Positions 1-8,397 of a DNA stretch of 64,000 bases are shown in pieces (position 1 is the first letter of the stretch; each line of letters begins with the position of its first letter). Source of the stretch: Armatimonadota bacterium (GTDB lineage Bacteria; Armatimonadota; Fimbriimonadia; Fimbriimonadales; Fimbriimonadaceae); the NCBI GenBank assembly GCA_017303935.1, contig JAFLBD010000001.1, positions 1 through 64,000 on the forward strand, written 5' to 3'. The notes under the pieces are model-generated. The model saw only the letters and a list, made by a program, of their open reading frames with translations, did not search any database and had not been told where the DNA came from. A program made the position numbers and the translations under genes.

Positions 1-168
1 GCCATCTGGGTAACCCACGAGAATTCCTTCTCGCTTCAGGTTCTCAATGGCTTCAAATGCCCAGTGATTTTCCGGTACGTCCGGGAAGTTATCTTGTGCC
101 ATTGCAGGTACGACAAACAGTGTCGTCATGGCAACAGCTAGAGCAATTCTAAAAGTGCTTTTCATCAT
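1..168 (-). CDS. S-layer homology (SLH) domain protein, N-terminal fragment
   Basis: Only the first 56 codons lie in the window; the gene continues beyond base 1. It starts with an ATG at 168 (followed by a second ATG) and encodes a signal peptide with a hydrophobic core and cleavage near AMA-QD (about residue 24). The start of an SLH repeat follows (FPDVPENHWAFEAIENL...GILVGYPDG). SLH domains anchor exported proteins to cell-wall polymers or form part of an S-layer or outer-membrane tether. GAGAG lies 5-6 bases before the ATG as a plausible ribosome site. The rest of the architecture is unseen, so any partner domain (porin, hydrolase) cannot be stated. The 87 bases up to the next gene hold a small CCATG/CATGG inverted repeat at 181-196. 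Confidence 0.85.
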   Translation of the reverse strand, partial: MMKSTFRIALAVAMTTLFVVPAMAQDNFPDVPENHWAFEAIENLKREGILVGYPDG

Positions 169-255
169 GATTTCTCTCGCCCATGCGCAAACATGGCCCC
201 AGTTGAGGTCCATCCCAACCAAGCACGTTTTTACCCTTAATTTTGCGTGGATGAG

Positions 256-1614
256 TTATCCGCGAATAATGTCGAGCAATTCTTGAGTTTTTTGCTCCAT
301 AAGCGCATGATCTCCGCGAGTTTCCACATTAAGTCTGATCACAGGCTCTGTGTTGGATCCGCGAAGGTTAAATCTCCAATTGTCAAAATCGATGCTCAGA
401 CCATCCAGCTTACTGACTAATCCTCCAGGATAAGCTGCTTCGACCTTTGCCAGGACATCGGCCACATTGGATACAGTGGAGTTTATTTCTCCGCTGCATG
501 GGAAGTCCTGCATCATCTGGTCGACAAGTTGTCCCAGAGATTTTCCAGAAGTGCTGACGAGGTGGGCGATCATCAGCAATGGAATCATGCCGCTGTCGCA
601 GTACCAATGCTGCTTGAAATAGTGGTGCGCGCTCATCTCACCGCCATAGATCGCGTCTTCGGCGCGCATTTTTTCTTTGATGAATGCGTGGCCACTCTTA
701 CAAACGACCGCTCGCCCTCCTAGTTTTTCGGCAATTTCAAGCGTGTTCCAAGTGAGTCTTGGGTCATAAATAATCGTTTGATTTGGATTAACGGAAAAGA
801 TCGCCTGCGTGAGCAAACCAACGATGTAATAACCTTCAATAAACCGCTGCTTCTCGTCAAAGAAGAAGCAACGATCGTAATCGCCATCCCAAGCCACCGC
901 GAAATCAAATGGGCCATCGCTGGTCATCTTTTGCAGGGTTGAAACACGCGATTCTTCCAAAATCGGATTAGGAACTCCATTCGGGAAGTGACCATCGGGT
1001 TCAAACAAAACTGGTGTGACCTTTAGCGGTAACTTCGCGGCCAACTTTTCCATGGCGAGTCCTGCGGCTCCATTTCCTGCGTTTGCAAGCACTTTGAGTG
1101 GCTTCAGCTCATCAATGGGAACGATCTTGCAGAGGTGTTCGATGTAGTCCGCATAGACATCCTTTGGAGTCTGCTTCGCCTGGAACGAGTCGGGAATAGG
1201 CTCGGAATCAAGGATTTTTCGAGTTTCGGCTTCGATGTCCAGCAATCCGGTGTCGCCACTGATCGGACGACTTTCGGATCGGACCATCTTCATGCCGTTG
1301 TATTCAGGCGGATTGTGGCTAGCCGTAATCATTACGCCGCCGTCGTAGTTGTATAAAGCGGTGGCGAAGTACACCATCTCGGTGCCGACACACCCGAGAT
1401 CAACCACGTCGCAACCTTCAGCATTGAGACCCGCAGCTAACGCTTCGCCGAGTTCTGGGCCACTGAGCCGAATATCGTATCCAATGCAGACCGTTTTGGC
1501 ACCAATGATTCGGCCATACGCCCGACCGATTGCATAGGCCACAGAAGGGTTAAGTTCGGAAGGGACTTTGCCGCGTACATCGTAGGCTTTGAAGCAAGGA
1601 ACAAGCTGGCCCAT
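256..1614 (-). CDS. manB: phosphomannomutase/phosphoglucomutase
   Basis: This 452-residue alpha-D-phosphohexomutase interconverts hexose 6- and 1-phosphates (mannose and/or glucose) for sugar nucleotide and polysaccharide synthesis in the cytoplasm. The phosphoserine loop TASHNP is at about residues 97-102 (Ser99), the metal loop DGDYDR near 243, the sugar-specificity loop GGEMSAHHYF near 330 and the phosphate loop RGSNTEP near 420. The GEMSAHHYF loop resembles bifunctional PMM/PGM enzymes more than phosphoglucosamine mutases. Length matches the family. The ATG at 1614 has no obvious Shine-Dalgarno; a weak -10-like AAACCT lies 8 bases upstream. It is divergent from the endonuclease IV gene with a 40-base gap. 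Substrate preference cannot be fixed from sequence. Confidence 0.93.
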   Translation of the reverse strand: MGQLVPCFKAYDVRGKVPSELNPSVAYAIGRAYGRIIGAKTVCIGYDIRLSGPELGEALAAGLNAEGCDVVDLGCVGTEMVYFATALYNYDGGVMITASHNPPEYNGMKMVRSESRPISGDTGLLDIEAETRKILDSEPIPDSFQAKQTPKDVYADYIEHLCKIVPIDELKPLKVLANAGNGAAGLAMEKLAAKLPLKVTPVLFEPDGHFPNGVPNPILEESRVSTLQKMTSDGPFDFAVAWDGDYDRCFFFDEKQRFIEGYYIVGLLTQAIFSVNPNQTIIYDPRLTWNTLEIAEKLGGRAVVCKSGHAFIKEKMRAEDAIYGGEMSAHHYFKQHWYCDSGMIPLLMIAHLVSTSGKSLGQLVDQMMQDFPCSGEINSTVSNVADVLAKVEAAYPGGLVSKLDGLSIDFDNWRFNLRGSNTEPVIRLNVETRGDHALMEQKTQELLDIIRG

Positions 1615-1642
1615 ATGCCTGAAGGTTTACCCCAGAAGGTGG

Positions 1643-1648
1643 TAGATT
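1643..1648 (+). promoter_or_regulatory. -10 element (TAGATT) of nfo, apparently leaderless
   Basis: TAGATT is separated by six bases (CGCCCC) from the nfo ATG. No Shine-Dalgarno lies at a useful distance. This spacing would place the transcription start at or next to the start codon. No convincing -35 is visible. Confidence 0.5.
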
Positions 1649-1654
1649 CGCCCC

Positions 1655-2515
1655 ATGACTCAACGGCTGATCGGCGCACATATGCCCACAAAGGGAGGGC
1701 TCGGTGAAGCGGTTCGAAACGGCAAGAAGATTGGTTGTACGGCGGTTCAGGTGTTCACATCGAGCCCGCAACAATGGCGCGCGAAACCAATCACCGATGA
1801 AATGGTCGCCGACTTCAAAGCCGCCAAAGAAGCCACAGGAATCGACTGCGTCGTCAGCCACGACAGCTATCTCGTGAATTTGTGCGCAGAATTGCCGGAA
1901 AAGAAGCAGCAGAGCAGAGAAGGCCTGAAGGCAGAAATAGAGCGATGTCATCAATATGGGATTCGCTGGTGCGTGAGCCATATCGGCGCGCATACGGGCC
2001 GCGGAGTCGAAACTGGGTTAAAAGAATCGGCTGAAAGCTTGCTCTGGGTGTTCGAAAATTCTCCCGATGACGTTATGGTTTTGGCGGAGACAACGGCTGG
2101 TCAAGGAAGCTGTTTGAACTCAAAATTTGAAGAGATTTCAGAGTTTTTTGAGCTTTGTAAGGGGCATCCACGGCTCGGAGTTTGCCTTGATACCTGCCAC
2201 ATCTTTGCAGCGGGATATCCGATTTCGGCGCCGGAAGAATTCACGCAAACGTTTAACATGTTCGACCAGCTGATTGGCATCTCAAACCTGAAATGCATCC
2301 ACGTGAACGATAGCAAGAAGCCGCTGGGTAGCCGGGTTGACCGCCACGATCACATTGGGGAGGGCGAAATCGGAAGATCAGCATTTATGAACTTGATGGC
2401 CGATACAAGGCTCGCTCACATTCCAATGATCGTCGAAACTCCCGACGCAGAAGAGAACCATGAACGAAATGTTAAATCGCTTTTTGAGATGGTAAAGTCG
2501 AATTCAAATGGCTGA
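1655..2515 (+). CDS. nfo: endonuclease IV (AP endonuclease)
   Basis: This 286-residue TIM-barrel AP endonuclease of base excision repair cleaves 5' to abasic sites using three zinc ions. Family signatures are present: LIGAHM at the N-terminus, VSHDSYLVNL, LAETTAGQGS, the signature LDTCHIFAAGYPIS, and HVNDSKKPLGSRVDRHDHIGEG, which carries metal-binding His and Asp. Length is typical. The chosen ATG follows a TANNNT hexamer by six bases, suggesting a leaderless message. The 3' end overlaps the GyrI-like gene by 8 bp, indicating a two-gene transcript. Confidence 0.97.
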   Translation: MTQRLIGAHMPTKGGLGEAVRNGKKIGCTAVQVFTSSPQQWRAKPITDEMVADFKAAKEATGIDCVVSHDSYLVNLCAELPEKKQQSREGLKAEIERCHQYGIRWCVSHIGAHTGRGVETGLKESAESLLWVFENSPDDVMVLAETTAGQGSCLNSKFEEISEFFELCKGHPRLGVCLDTCHIFAAGYPISAPEEFTQTFNMFDQLIGISNLKCIHVNDSKKPLGSRVDRHDHIGEGEIGRSAFMNLMADTRLAHIPMIVETPDAEENHERNVKSLFEMVKSNSNG

Positions 2516-2969
2516 TTTCAGACACTCAAATGAACCAACCCGGAAAGCCTATGGCTTGCTACACATAGGGCCATATCCGATGATCGGGTCCAAGTTTGGA
2601 CCGCTAATGGGCATCGTTCAATCAGCCGGATTGCCCATCACTGAAGTCCTCGGCGTTTTTCACGACGATCAGTCTACGGTGGCTCAAAGTGAACTGCGCT
2701 CCCACGCTTGTGTCTGCTTTGCCCCCGGGACAGAGATCTCAGCAGACTTGGATCTCGAACTAGTTGAGATTCCTGGTGGAGAATATGTTGTGGGAACGCA
2801 CAAAGGTCCCTACGAAGGGCTCCACAGCTCATGGGGCGAGTTCGTGACTAGTGTTATCGGTTCTGGAGTGAAGCTTGGGTCAATGCCATGCTTTGAAATC
2901 TATCGCAACGATTGTAGTCAGGTTCCTGAGTCAGAATTGCTCACGGACATGTACACAAAAGTTGAATAG
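2508..2969 (+). CDS. GyrI-like / AraC effector-binding domain protein
   Basis: A 153-residue stand-alone GyrI-like small-molecule-binding domain (SbmC/GyrI superfamily, SHS2 fold). Recognisable features are the repeated TYxGPY-type motif (LHIGPYPMI near the N-terminus and HKGPYEGLHSSWGEF near residue 100) and the terminal PCFEIYRNDCSQVPESEL followed by D-Y-like strand residues. Members bind hydrophobic ligands as multidrug-response domains or, in E. coli SbmC, protect DNA gyrase. No DNA-binding domain is attached. It overlaps nfo by 8 bp, so it is probably co-expressed with a DNA-repair enzyme, which fits a genotoxin or gyrase-protection role without proving it. Confidence 0.85.
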   Translation: MADFRHSNEPTRKAYGLLHIGPYPMIGSKFGPLMGIVQSAGLPITEVLGVFHDDQSTVAQSELRSHACVCFAPGTEISADLDLELVEIPGGEYVVGTHKGPYEGLHSSWGEFVTSVIGSGVKLGSMPCFEIYRNDCSQVPESELLTDMYTKVE

Positions 2970-3002
2970 CAAACCGGGTCCGCTGCGAGGCACAATAGAG
3001 CC

Positions 3003-3635
3003 TTGTTAGACACCATTATTTTGCCGATCAAGCTTTGGGCTGAAGGGCTCATCACGCAGATGGGGCCAGTGGCCATCGCGTTCCTGATGTTCCTAGATTC
3101 GGCAAATATTCCGATCCCGAGTGAAGTCATTATGCCTTTCGGCGGAATTCTTGCCGCCGAAGGGAAAATGTCCTTTCTGGCCGTCGGTGCGGCTGGCACG
3201 ATAGGCACTGTTTTGGGGAGCATTCTAAACTATTTTCTCGGGATGAAGCTTGGTCCGGAGGGCGTCATAAAATACGGAAAATTCCTATTAATTCGCCGAA
3301 AAGAGGTCGAACACGGCGAAAAATGGTTCGAAAAATACGGTGACTGGGTCACTCTTTGGGGGAGATTCATTCCGCTGGTCAGAACCTTCATTTCCCTCCC
3401 TGCCGGCATTTATCGCATGAATTTCGGCCGATTTGTTTTGTTTGCATTTTTGGGCGCAACTCCCTGGTGTTTTGGCTGGGCTTATATTGGATTTAAAATG
3501 GGCGAAAATTGGTCCGTCGTCGAAAAGAACTGGAAATACGTGGACTACATAGTCGTTGCTGGCTTGGTGTTTCTTATCGGAAAATGGCTCTACAGTCGGA
3601 TCAAAGAGAAAAATAATGAAAAAATGCCTGCTTAA
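3003..3635 (+). CDS. DedA family membrane protein
   Basis: A 210-residue inner-membrane protein of the DedA/SNARE-associated (VTT) family; characterised members are lipid transporters/flippases (undecaprenyl phosphate, phosphatidylethanolamine) needed for envelope homeostasis. Family features are the re-entrant loop (NIPIPSE near residue 38), and FIPLVRTFISLPAG with the conserved G/Arg (GRFIPLVR near residue 120), plus four to five hydrophobic segments. The start is TTG at 3003; CACAAT lies six bases before it, so this may be another leaderless start. The stop codon lies inside the terminator hairpin that follows. Confidence 0.9.
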   Translation: MLDTIILPIKLWAEGLITQMGPVAIAFLMFLDSANIPIPSEVIMPFGGILAAEGKMSFLAVGAAGTIGTVLGSILNYFLGMKLGPEGVIKYGKFLLIRRKEVEHGEKWFEKYGDWVTLWGRFIPLVRTFISLPAGIYRMNFGRFVLFAFLGATPWCFGWAYIGFKMGENWSVVEKNWKYVDYIVVAGLVFLIGKWLYSRIKEKNNEKMPA

Positions 3636-3650
3636 TTCAAGCAGGCATTT
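3622..3650. terminator. bidirectional rho-independent terminator between dedA and gyrB
   Basis: A perfect 12-bp stem (AAATGCCTGCTT / AAGCAGGCATTT) with a five-base loop, flanked by A-rich sequence on the left and T-rich sequence on the right. It includes the dedA stop codon and serves the convergent gyrB transcript ending at 3678 as well. Confidence 0.85.
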
Positions 3651-3677
3651 TTCAGCGCATTATCGAACGATTTTTTC

Positions 3678-5804
3678 TTAATAGTGCCAGTCGACATCCA
3701 TCGCCCTTTTGGCGTGGCGCTCGATGAACTCTCGCCGTGGTTCGACCTTGTCGCCCATTAGAGTACTGAACATTTCTTCAATTTCCAGCTCGAAGTTCGG
3801 ATCCCAGTGAACCTGTACCAACCTTCGATTTGCGGGGTTCATCGTCGTTTCTTCAAGTTCATCGGCGTTCATTTCACCAAGACCTTTAAAGCGTGTGACT
3901 TGAGGATTCTTGCGCCGCCCCTTGGTTTTGACGATTTCATCAATCTCGGCCTGATTGTTGCAATAGTGCCGCTCGTTGTTGCCGATCTTAACCACAAATA
4001 GTGGCGGTTGAGCCAGATAGATGTGTCCTCCTTCGATCAGTGGTCGCATATACCTGTAGAAGAACGTCAGCAGCAGCGTTCGGATGTGTTCACCATCAAC
4101 GTCCGCGTCGGTCATGATGATCACCTTGCCGTAGCGGAGCTTTGATAGGTCAAAGCCGGAATCCTTGCCATTGCCGTTACCGTTGCCGCTTGAGCCGCCT
4201 TCCTCGTCTTCTTCCATCGGCTTTCGCCCGATCGAGATATCGATTCCAGTACCAAGCGCGGCGATCATCGACTTGATTTCTTCATTGTCAAGCGCCTTGT
4301 CGATTCGGGCACGCTCAACGTTGAGGATCTTTCCTCGAAGTGGCAAAATCGCCTGAGTCATTCGGTCTCGGGCACCCTTTGCCGAACCTCCCGCAGAGTC
4401 ACCTTCCACGAGGAAGAGCTCGCACTTATCGGCGTCTTTGCTCATGCAGTCCGAGAGTTTGCCTGGGAGACCAAAGCTTTCCATACTGCTCTGGCGCTTG
4501 ACGGTTTCGGCAGCCTTTCGGGCTGCTTCACGTGCTCGCTGAGCGACCAAAGCTTTGTCAACAATGCGGCGGGCGTCTTGAGGGTTTTCTTCAAGGAAGG
4601 TCAGCAGTCCGTCGCCGACCAGGGAGTTTGTGAGACCTTGGACCTCTGGCGTCACCAGCTTGACTTTGTCTTGAGAGTTATAGCTTGGATTGCCGAGTTT
4701 CAAAGCGATCACCGCGGTAAGCCCGTCGGCAACGTCGTCGCTCGTGAAGTTCTTATCCTTCTCTTTGAGGAAGCCCATTTTCCGCGCGTACTGATTGATC
4801 ACGCGAGTGAGCGCCATCGAGAATCCACTGACGTGGGTTCCGCCATCTGGCTGGTGGATATTGTTCGAGAACGCGAGGACGGTCTGGTTATAGCCGCTGT
4901 GATATTGAAGAGCAACTTCCAGTTCGTAGGTTTCTTTGACGCGCTTGAAGTGGGCCACTCGGCGATGGATTTCTTCCTTGGAGGAGTTGAGGTCCTCGAC
5001 AAGCTGGACAATGCCGCGCTCGTAGTGATAGACGTCGCTTTGGTTTTCGTCTTGCTCGTATTCGAAGGTGAACTTGACGGTCGGGTTCAAGTAGGCGAGT
5101 TCTCGCAAACGGCTCTTGATCATGTGGAGATCGTATGTCGTGTCGGTAAGCACAGTAGCGTCTGCCAACCAGCGGACCGTGGTACCCGTTTCTGTTGACT
5201 TGCCGACGACCTTCACTTCATCGCACGGAACACCCTTTTCGTACCGTTGTTGATACTCTTTTCCGTCTCGCCGGACGGTCGCGGTCAGCCATTCAGACAG
5301 AGCGTTTGTACAGGAGACACCGACGCCGTGAAGACCGCCAGAAACTTTATAGCCTGTGCCTTCGCCGCCGAATTTTCCACCGGCGTGCAAAACAGTCATG
5401 ACAACTTGAAGCGTCGAAACGCCCATCTTCTTATGGGTTTCGACCGGGATGCCGCGGCCATTATCAGCGACGGATAGCGAATTGTCCGCGTGTAGCTTGA
5501 CGTCGATGACCGTGCAGTAGCCTGCAAGGGCTTCGTCCACAGCGTTGTCGAGGACTTCGCGGAACATCTGGTGCAGGCCCCGCTTGCCGTTGTCACCCAC
5601 GTACATGCCGGGTCGCTTACGGACTGCCTCAAGACCTTCTAGGACTTGAATCGAGTCAGCGTTGTAATCGCCTTCGACTTTGCTGGCGATTGAATTCTCA
5701 ACATCAGAAGAGACGCCTTCCAATAGGCTCGCATCTGCTTCTGTGATGCCCTCATTCACATCAGCCTTTTGGTTTTCTTGCCCGTCTTTCTTATCGTCTT
5801 TCAT
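3678..5804 (-). CDS. gyrB: DNA gyrase subunit B
   Basis: The 708-residue ATPase/TOPRIM subunit of type IIA topoisomerase; with GyrA it introduces negative supercoils. Visible are the GHKL ATPase motifs (EVLDNAVDEALAGY, DNGRGIPVE, GGLHGVGVS), the GyrB TOPRIM core (LVEGDSAGGSAKGARDR; MTDADVDGEHIRTL) and the C-terminal tail (MGDKVEPRREFIE). I take the start at the ATG at 5804 (MKDDKKDG...) rather than the in-frame codon 78 bases upstream; a weak AAGAAAG precedes it. There is an acidic N-terminal extension of roughly 50 residues before the usual DSIQVLEGLEAVRKRPGMY. An acidic, Gly/Asn-rich insertion (about 23 residues, with GNGNGNG) sits just before the TOPRIM DADVD motif. ParE is unlikely because of the gyrase-type tail. 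Confidence 0.95.
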   Translation of the reverse strand: MKDDKKDGQENQKADVNEGITEADASLLEGVSSDVENSIASKVEGDYNADSIQVLEGLEAVRKRPGMYVGDNGKRGLHQMFREVLDNAVDEALAGYCTVIDVKLHADNSLSVADNGRGIPVETHKKMGVSTLQVVMTVLHAGGKFGGEGTGYKVSGGLHGVGVSCTNALSEWLTATVRRDGKEYQQRYEKGVPCDEVKVVGKSTETGTTVRWLADATVLTDTTYDLHMIKSRLRELAYLNPTVKFTFEYEQDENQSDVYHYERGIVQLVEDLNSSKEEIHRRVAHFKRVKETYELEVALQYHSGYNQTVLAFSNNIHQPDGGTHVSGFSMALTRVINQYARKMGFLKEKDKNFTSDDVADGLTAVIALKLGNPSYNSQDKVKLVTPEVQGLTNSLVGDGLLTFLEENPQDARRIVDKALVAQRAREAARKAAETVKRQSSMESFGLPGKLSDCMSKDADKCELFLVEGDSAGGSAKGARDRMTQAILPLRGKILNVERARIDKALDNEEIKSMIAALGTGIDISIGRKPMEEDEEGGSSGNGNGNGKDSGFDLSKLRYGKVIIMTDADVDGEHIRTLLLTFFYRYMRPLIEGGHIYLAQPPLFVVKIGNNERHYCNNQAEIDEIVKTKGRRKNPQVTRFKGLGEMNADELEETTMNPANRRLVQVHWDPNFELEIEEMFSTLMGDKVEPRREFIERHAKRAMDVDWHY

Positions 5805-6028
5805 GTTAATCTTTCTTGGTCCGGCGCACGGCGATTCCACTAAGGTGGATTCTCCACGGATCGGAGGCCGCAGAATGGCCATTTTGGCCTCAAAGTAAGG
5901 CGTACAATTCTGCGATTAGAATCCCTCTAGGATACCCCAGCGCCGACTTCAATTCTTGGTCGCTTAAGTTCAAGACGTTGGCCGATTCCAACCTGATGCG
6001 CGCAACCACATTTGAACCGCCTGCCCGG

Positions 6029-6034
6029 TATAGT
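6029..6034 (+). promoter_or_regulatory. -10 element (TATAGT) upstream of the beta-helix gene
   Basis: TATAGT lies 11 bases before the ATG at 6046, implying a leader of only a few bases. The rest of the gyrB-side gap (5805-6028) should hold the gyrB promoter; I see only a small GTGGA/TCCAC hairpin there and no clear coding sequence. Confidence 0.4.
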
Positions 6035-6045
6035 CCCTAGGAACG

Positions 6046-8397
6046 ATGGCTTGGATTTCTCTGATCGTAGCGGGGCTTGCGGGCGCGAATCCCACACTAG
6101 TGCTCAGCCCGGGCACAACCACCATCACAAAAAGTTGTTCGGTCATCGGCGGCTCGTACAACCGGTTCACCGATGGCGATTCCCCAGCGATCCTCATCAA
6201 AGGTGACAATCTAGTTGTCGACTTTAAGCAGGCGAATCTCGAAGGTTCACCAAAGACATCAGATCCTGACCAGCGAAAAGGAATTGGGCTCGTTGTCGAA
6301 GGGAACAACGTCACGATCAAGAACCTTCGAATGCGCGGATATAAGGTTGGCGTTCTCGCCAAGAACGCAAAGAACCTGATGCTGTTGGAGTGCGACCTGA
6401 GCGATCAGTATCGTCCAAGATTGCTGAGCACGCCCGAACGCGAAGACCTATCGGATTGGATGAGTTATCACCAAAACGAGAAAGGGGAATGGGCGCAAAA
6501 GGGTGCCGGAATCTATCTCGACGGTTGTGATGGATTTAAGCTGCGCAACGTTCGAATCGAGCGCGCACTCAACGGTGTACTCCTGAATCGGTGCAACTCT
6601 GGCACGATCATCAACAGCCGTTTCAGCTTTTTAAGTGGAGTCGGAATCGGACTTTACCGATCCAGCGGGAACGTAGTGATGCACAACCAAGTCGACTGGT
6701 GCGTGCGAGGCTACAGCCACGGCGTTTACAATCGAGGTCAAGATTCTGCCGGGATTTTGGTCTATGAGCAATCCAACAAGAACGTATTCGCCTACAACAG
6801 CGTGACTCATGGTGGTGACGGGTTCTTTCTATGGGCAGGGCAAAGCACCATGGACTCGGGGCAAGGTGGGTGCAACGATAATCTTTTGTACGGCAACGAC
6901 TTCAGCCACTCGCCGACCAACGGAATCGAGGCGACCTTCAGTCGAAACCGGTTCGTCAACAACTTGATTCAGGAGTGCTGGCATGGAATCTGGGGAGGCT
7001 ACAGCTACGAGTCCCTAATCGTTGGGAACACCCTTTCTGGCAACGGCTCCGCAATTTCGATCGAGCACGGCCAGAACATTTCGGTCGTCAGCAATCGATT
7101 TAGCGGGAATGCCAAGGCAATGGAAATTTGGGAACGGGCGGACCAGCCCAAAGATTGGGGTTATGCCAAAGCCCGGGACACCCAATCGCGTGACTATGAC
7201 ATCCGTAACAACGTTTTCGAGAACACCGCGAAGATGGTGTTCGATCTGCGTGGAGTACATGGGATCAAAATCCAAAACAATACGTTTCGCGCGAATCTGC
7301 GGCTGGCCAACGATCTGCCGCTGACGGAAAAGCTGATTTTTGCAAACAACGATATTCGCGCTAATAGAGATCCGTCGGTGGCGAGGTTAAAGGATCTAGC
7401 GGTTTCGCAGATTGGGCAAGGCGTCAACCGAGTGATCGAAGACGTCATGAGTCGACCAAAGCCTCAAACGATGGAATCGACAGGGAATTCGGTCGTGGCG
7501 ACTGAAGGCTCTACGCGCGAATACTTGGGGCGATTCTCTCGCTGGAATCCCATGGATGAAACAATCCAGTCGCACAACAAGAAGTACTGGGTCAAACCAT
7601 ACACAGGCGGTCAAAATCCATTCCTCAAGCCGGGCACGGTGCGCGGAAGACGCTACATCTTGATGGATGAATGGGGGCCGTACGATTTTCGGCGACCTTT
7701 CCTGTGCCGACGATCTGAGCGATCGAATGCTTCGAACCGCGTTATCCGCTTTGAAGTCCTTGGACCACGAGGGAGGTGGTCGGTGGCTAATCTGAAAGGC
7801 GCGACTCTCAGCGCATCGTCGGGGACTGTCCCGGGATTCGTTGAGGCAACCATTCCGACGAGCGGCAAACTTGCGGATGTCAGCATTTCGCTCAACTACC
7901 GAGGATCAAAGTGCACGGATATCAAGGGAAATGAGCTTCCTGCAGGAGTGCTCATTCCTTTCGGCTGGTCGTTCTTCAATGTTCGAACAAATTGGGATGT
8001 CAGCTGGTTCAACTACGATGCCAAGACACAGGATCCAAGAACGCAGTATGAAGCGTTTCAGAAAGTCGTCTCTAAGTGGCCGATCGCGTCAGAGAAAACC
8101 GATCGACTGAGTTATGATTGGTGGAATTCACCGGCCAAGGGAATTGGTGAAAATCACTTCGCAACGATTGCAACCACCAAAATTGATGTGACGCCAGGGA
8201 ACTATGTGCTGGAAGTTTCGGCCGATGACGGCGTGAGGCTCTATCTCGATGACAACCTGATCGTAGACGAGTGGAAGTACAGTGGCCCAACCACTTATAC
8301 ACGTTCGGTCAAGCTGACCGGAACCCACCGGCTCCGCATTGAGCACTTTGAGCTGGACGGGTTCGCCCAGCTCAAATTCAACATCAGAAAGGGTTAG
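6046..8397 (+). CDS. secreted right-handed parallel beta-helix protein with C-terminal PA14 domain
   Basis: A 783-residue protein with a short hydrophobic N-terminus (MAWISLIVAGLAGA) that could be a signal peptide. Residues about 45-470 are made of pectate-lyase/NosD-type coils, seen as repeated patterns such as N-x-(V/I)-x-x-N-x-(F/I)-S-x-N. The last about 130 residues form a PA14-like domain (YVLEVSADDGVRLYLDDNLIVDEW...HRLRIEHFE), a carbohydrate-binding beta-barrel. Together they suggest extracellular polysaccharide binding or processing. No lyase catalytic triad can be assigned by eye, so the enzyme class is open. The stop overlaps the convergent haloperoxidase gene by 4 bp. Confidence 0.85.
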   Translation: MAWISLIVAGLAGANPTLVLSPGTTTITKSCSVIGGSYNRFTDGDSPAILIKGDNLVVDFKQANLEGSPKTSDPDQRKGIGLVVEGNNVTIKNLRMRGYKVGVLAKNAKNLMLLECDLSDQYRPRLLSTPEREDLSDWMSYHQNEKGEWAQKGAGIYLDGCDGFKLRNVRIERALNGVLLNRCNSGTIINSRFSFLSGVGIGLYRSSGNVVMHNQVDWCVRGYSHGVYNRGQDSAGILVYEQSNKNVFAYNSVTHGGDGFFLWAGQSTMDSGQGGCNDNLLYGNDFSHSPTNGIEATFSRNRFVNNLIQECWHGIWGGYSYESLIVGNTLSGNGSAISIEHGQNISVVSNRFSGNAKAMEIWERADQPKDWGYAKARDTQSRDYDIRNNVFENTAKMVFDLRGVHGIKIQNNTFRANLRLANDLPLTEKLIFANNDIRANRDPSVARLKDLAVSQIGQGVNRVIEDVMSRPKPQTMESTGNSVVATEGSTREYLGRFSRWNPMDETIQSHNKKYWVKPYTGGQNPFLKPGTVRGRRYILMDEWGPYDFRRPFLCRRSERSNASNRVIRFEVLGPRGRWSVANLKGATLSASSGTVPGFVEATIPTSGKLADVSISLNYRGSKCTDIKGNELPAGVLIPFGWSFFNVRTNWDVSWFNYDAKTQDPRTQYEAFQKVVSKWPIASEKTDRLSYDWWNSPAKGIGENHFATIATTKIDVTPGNYVLEVSADDGVRLYLDDNLIVDEWKYSGPTTYTRSVKLTGTHRLRIEHFELDGFAQLKFNIRKG

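Noticed and set aside
4578-5198. 206-codon plus-strand frame opposite gyrB
   Set aside because: Antisense shadow of gyrB with no supporting motif.
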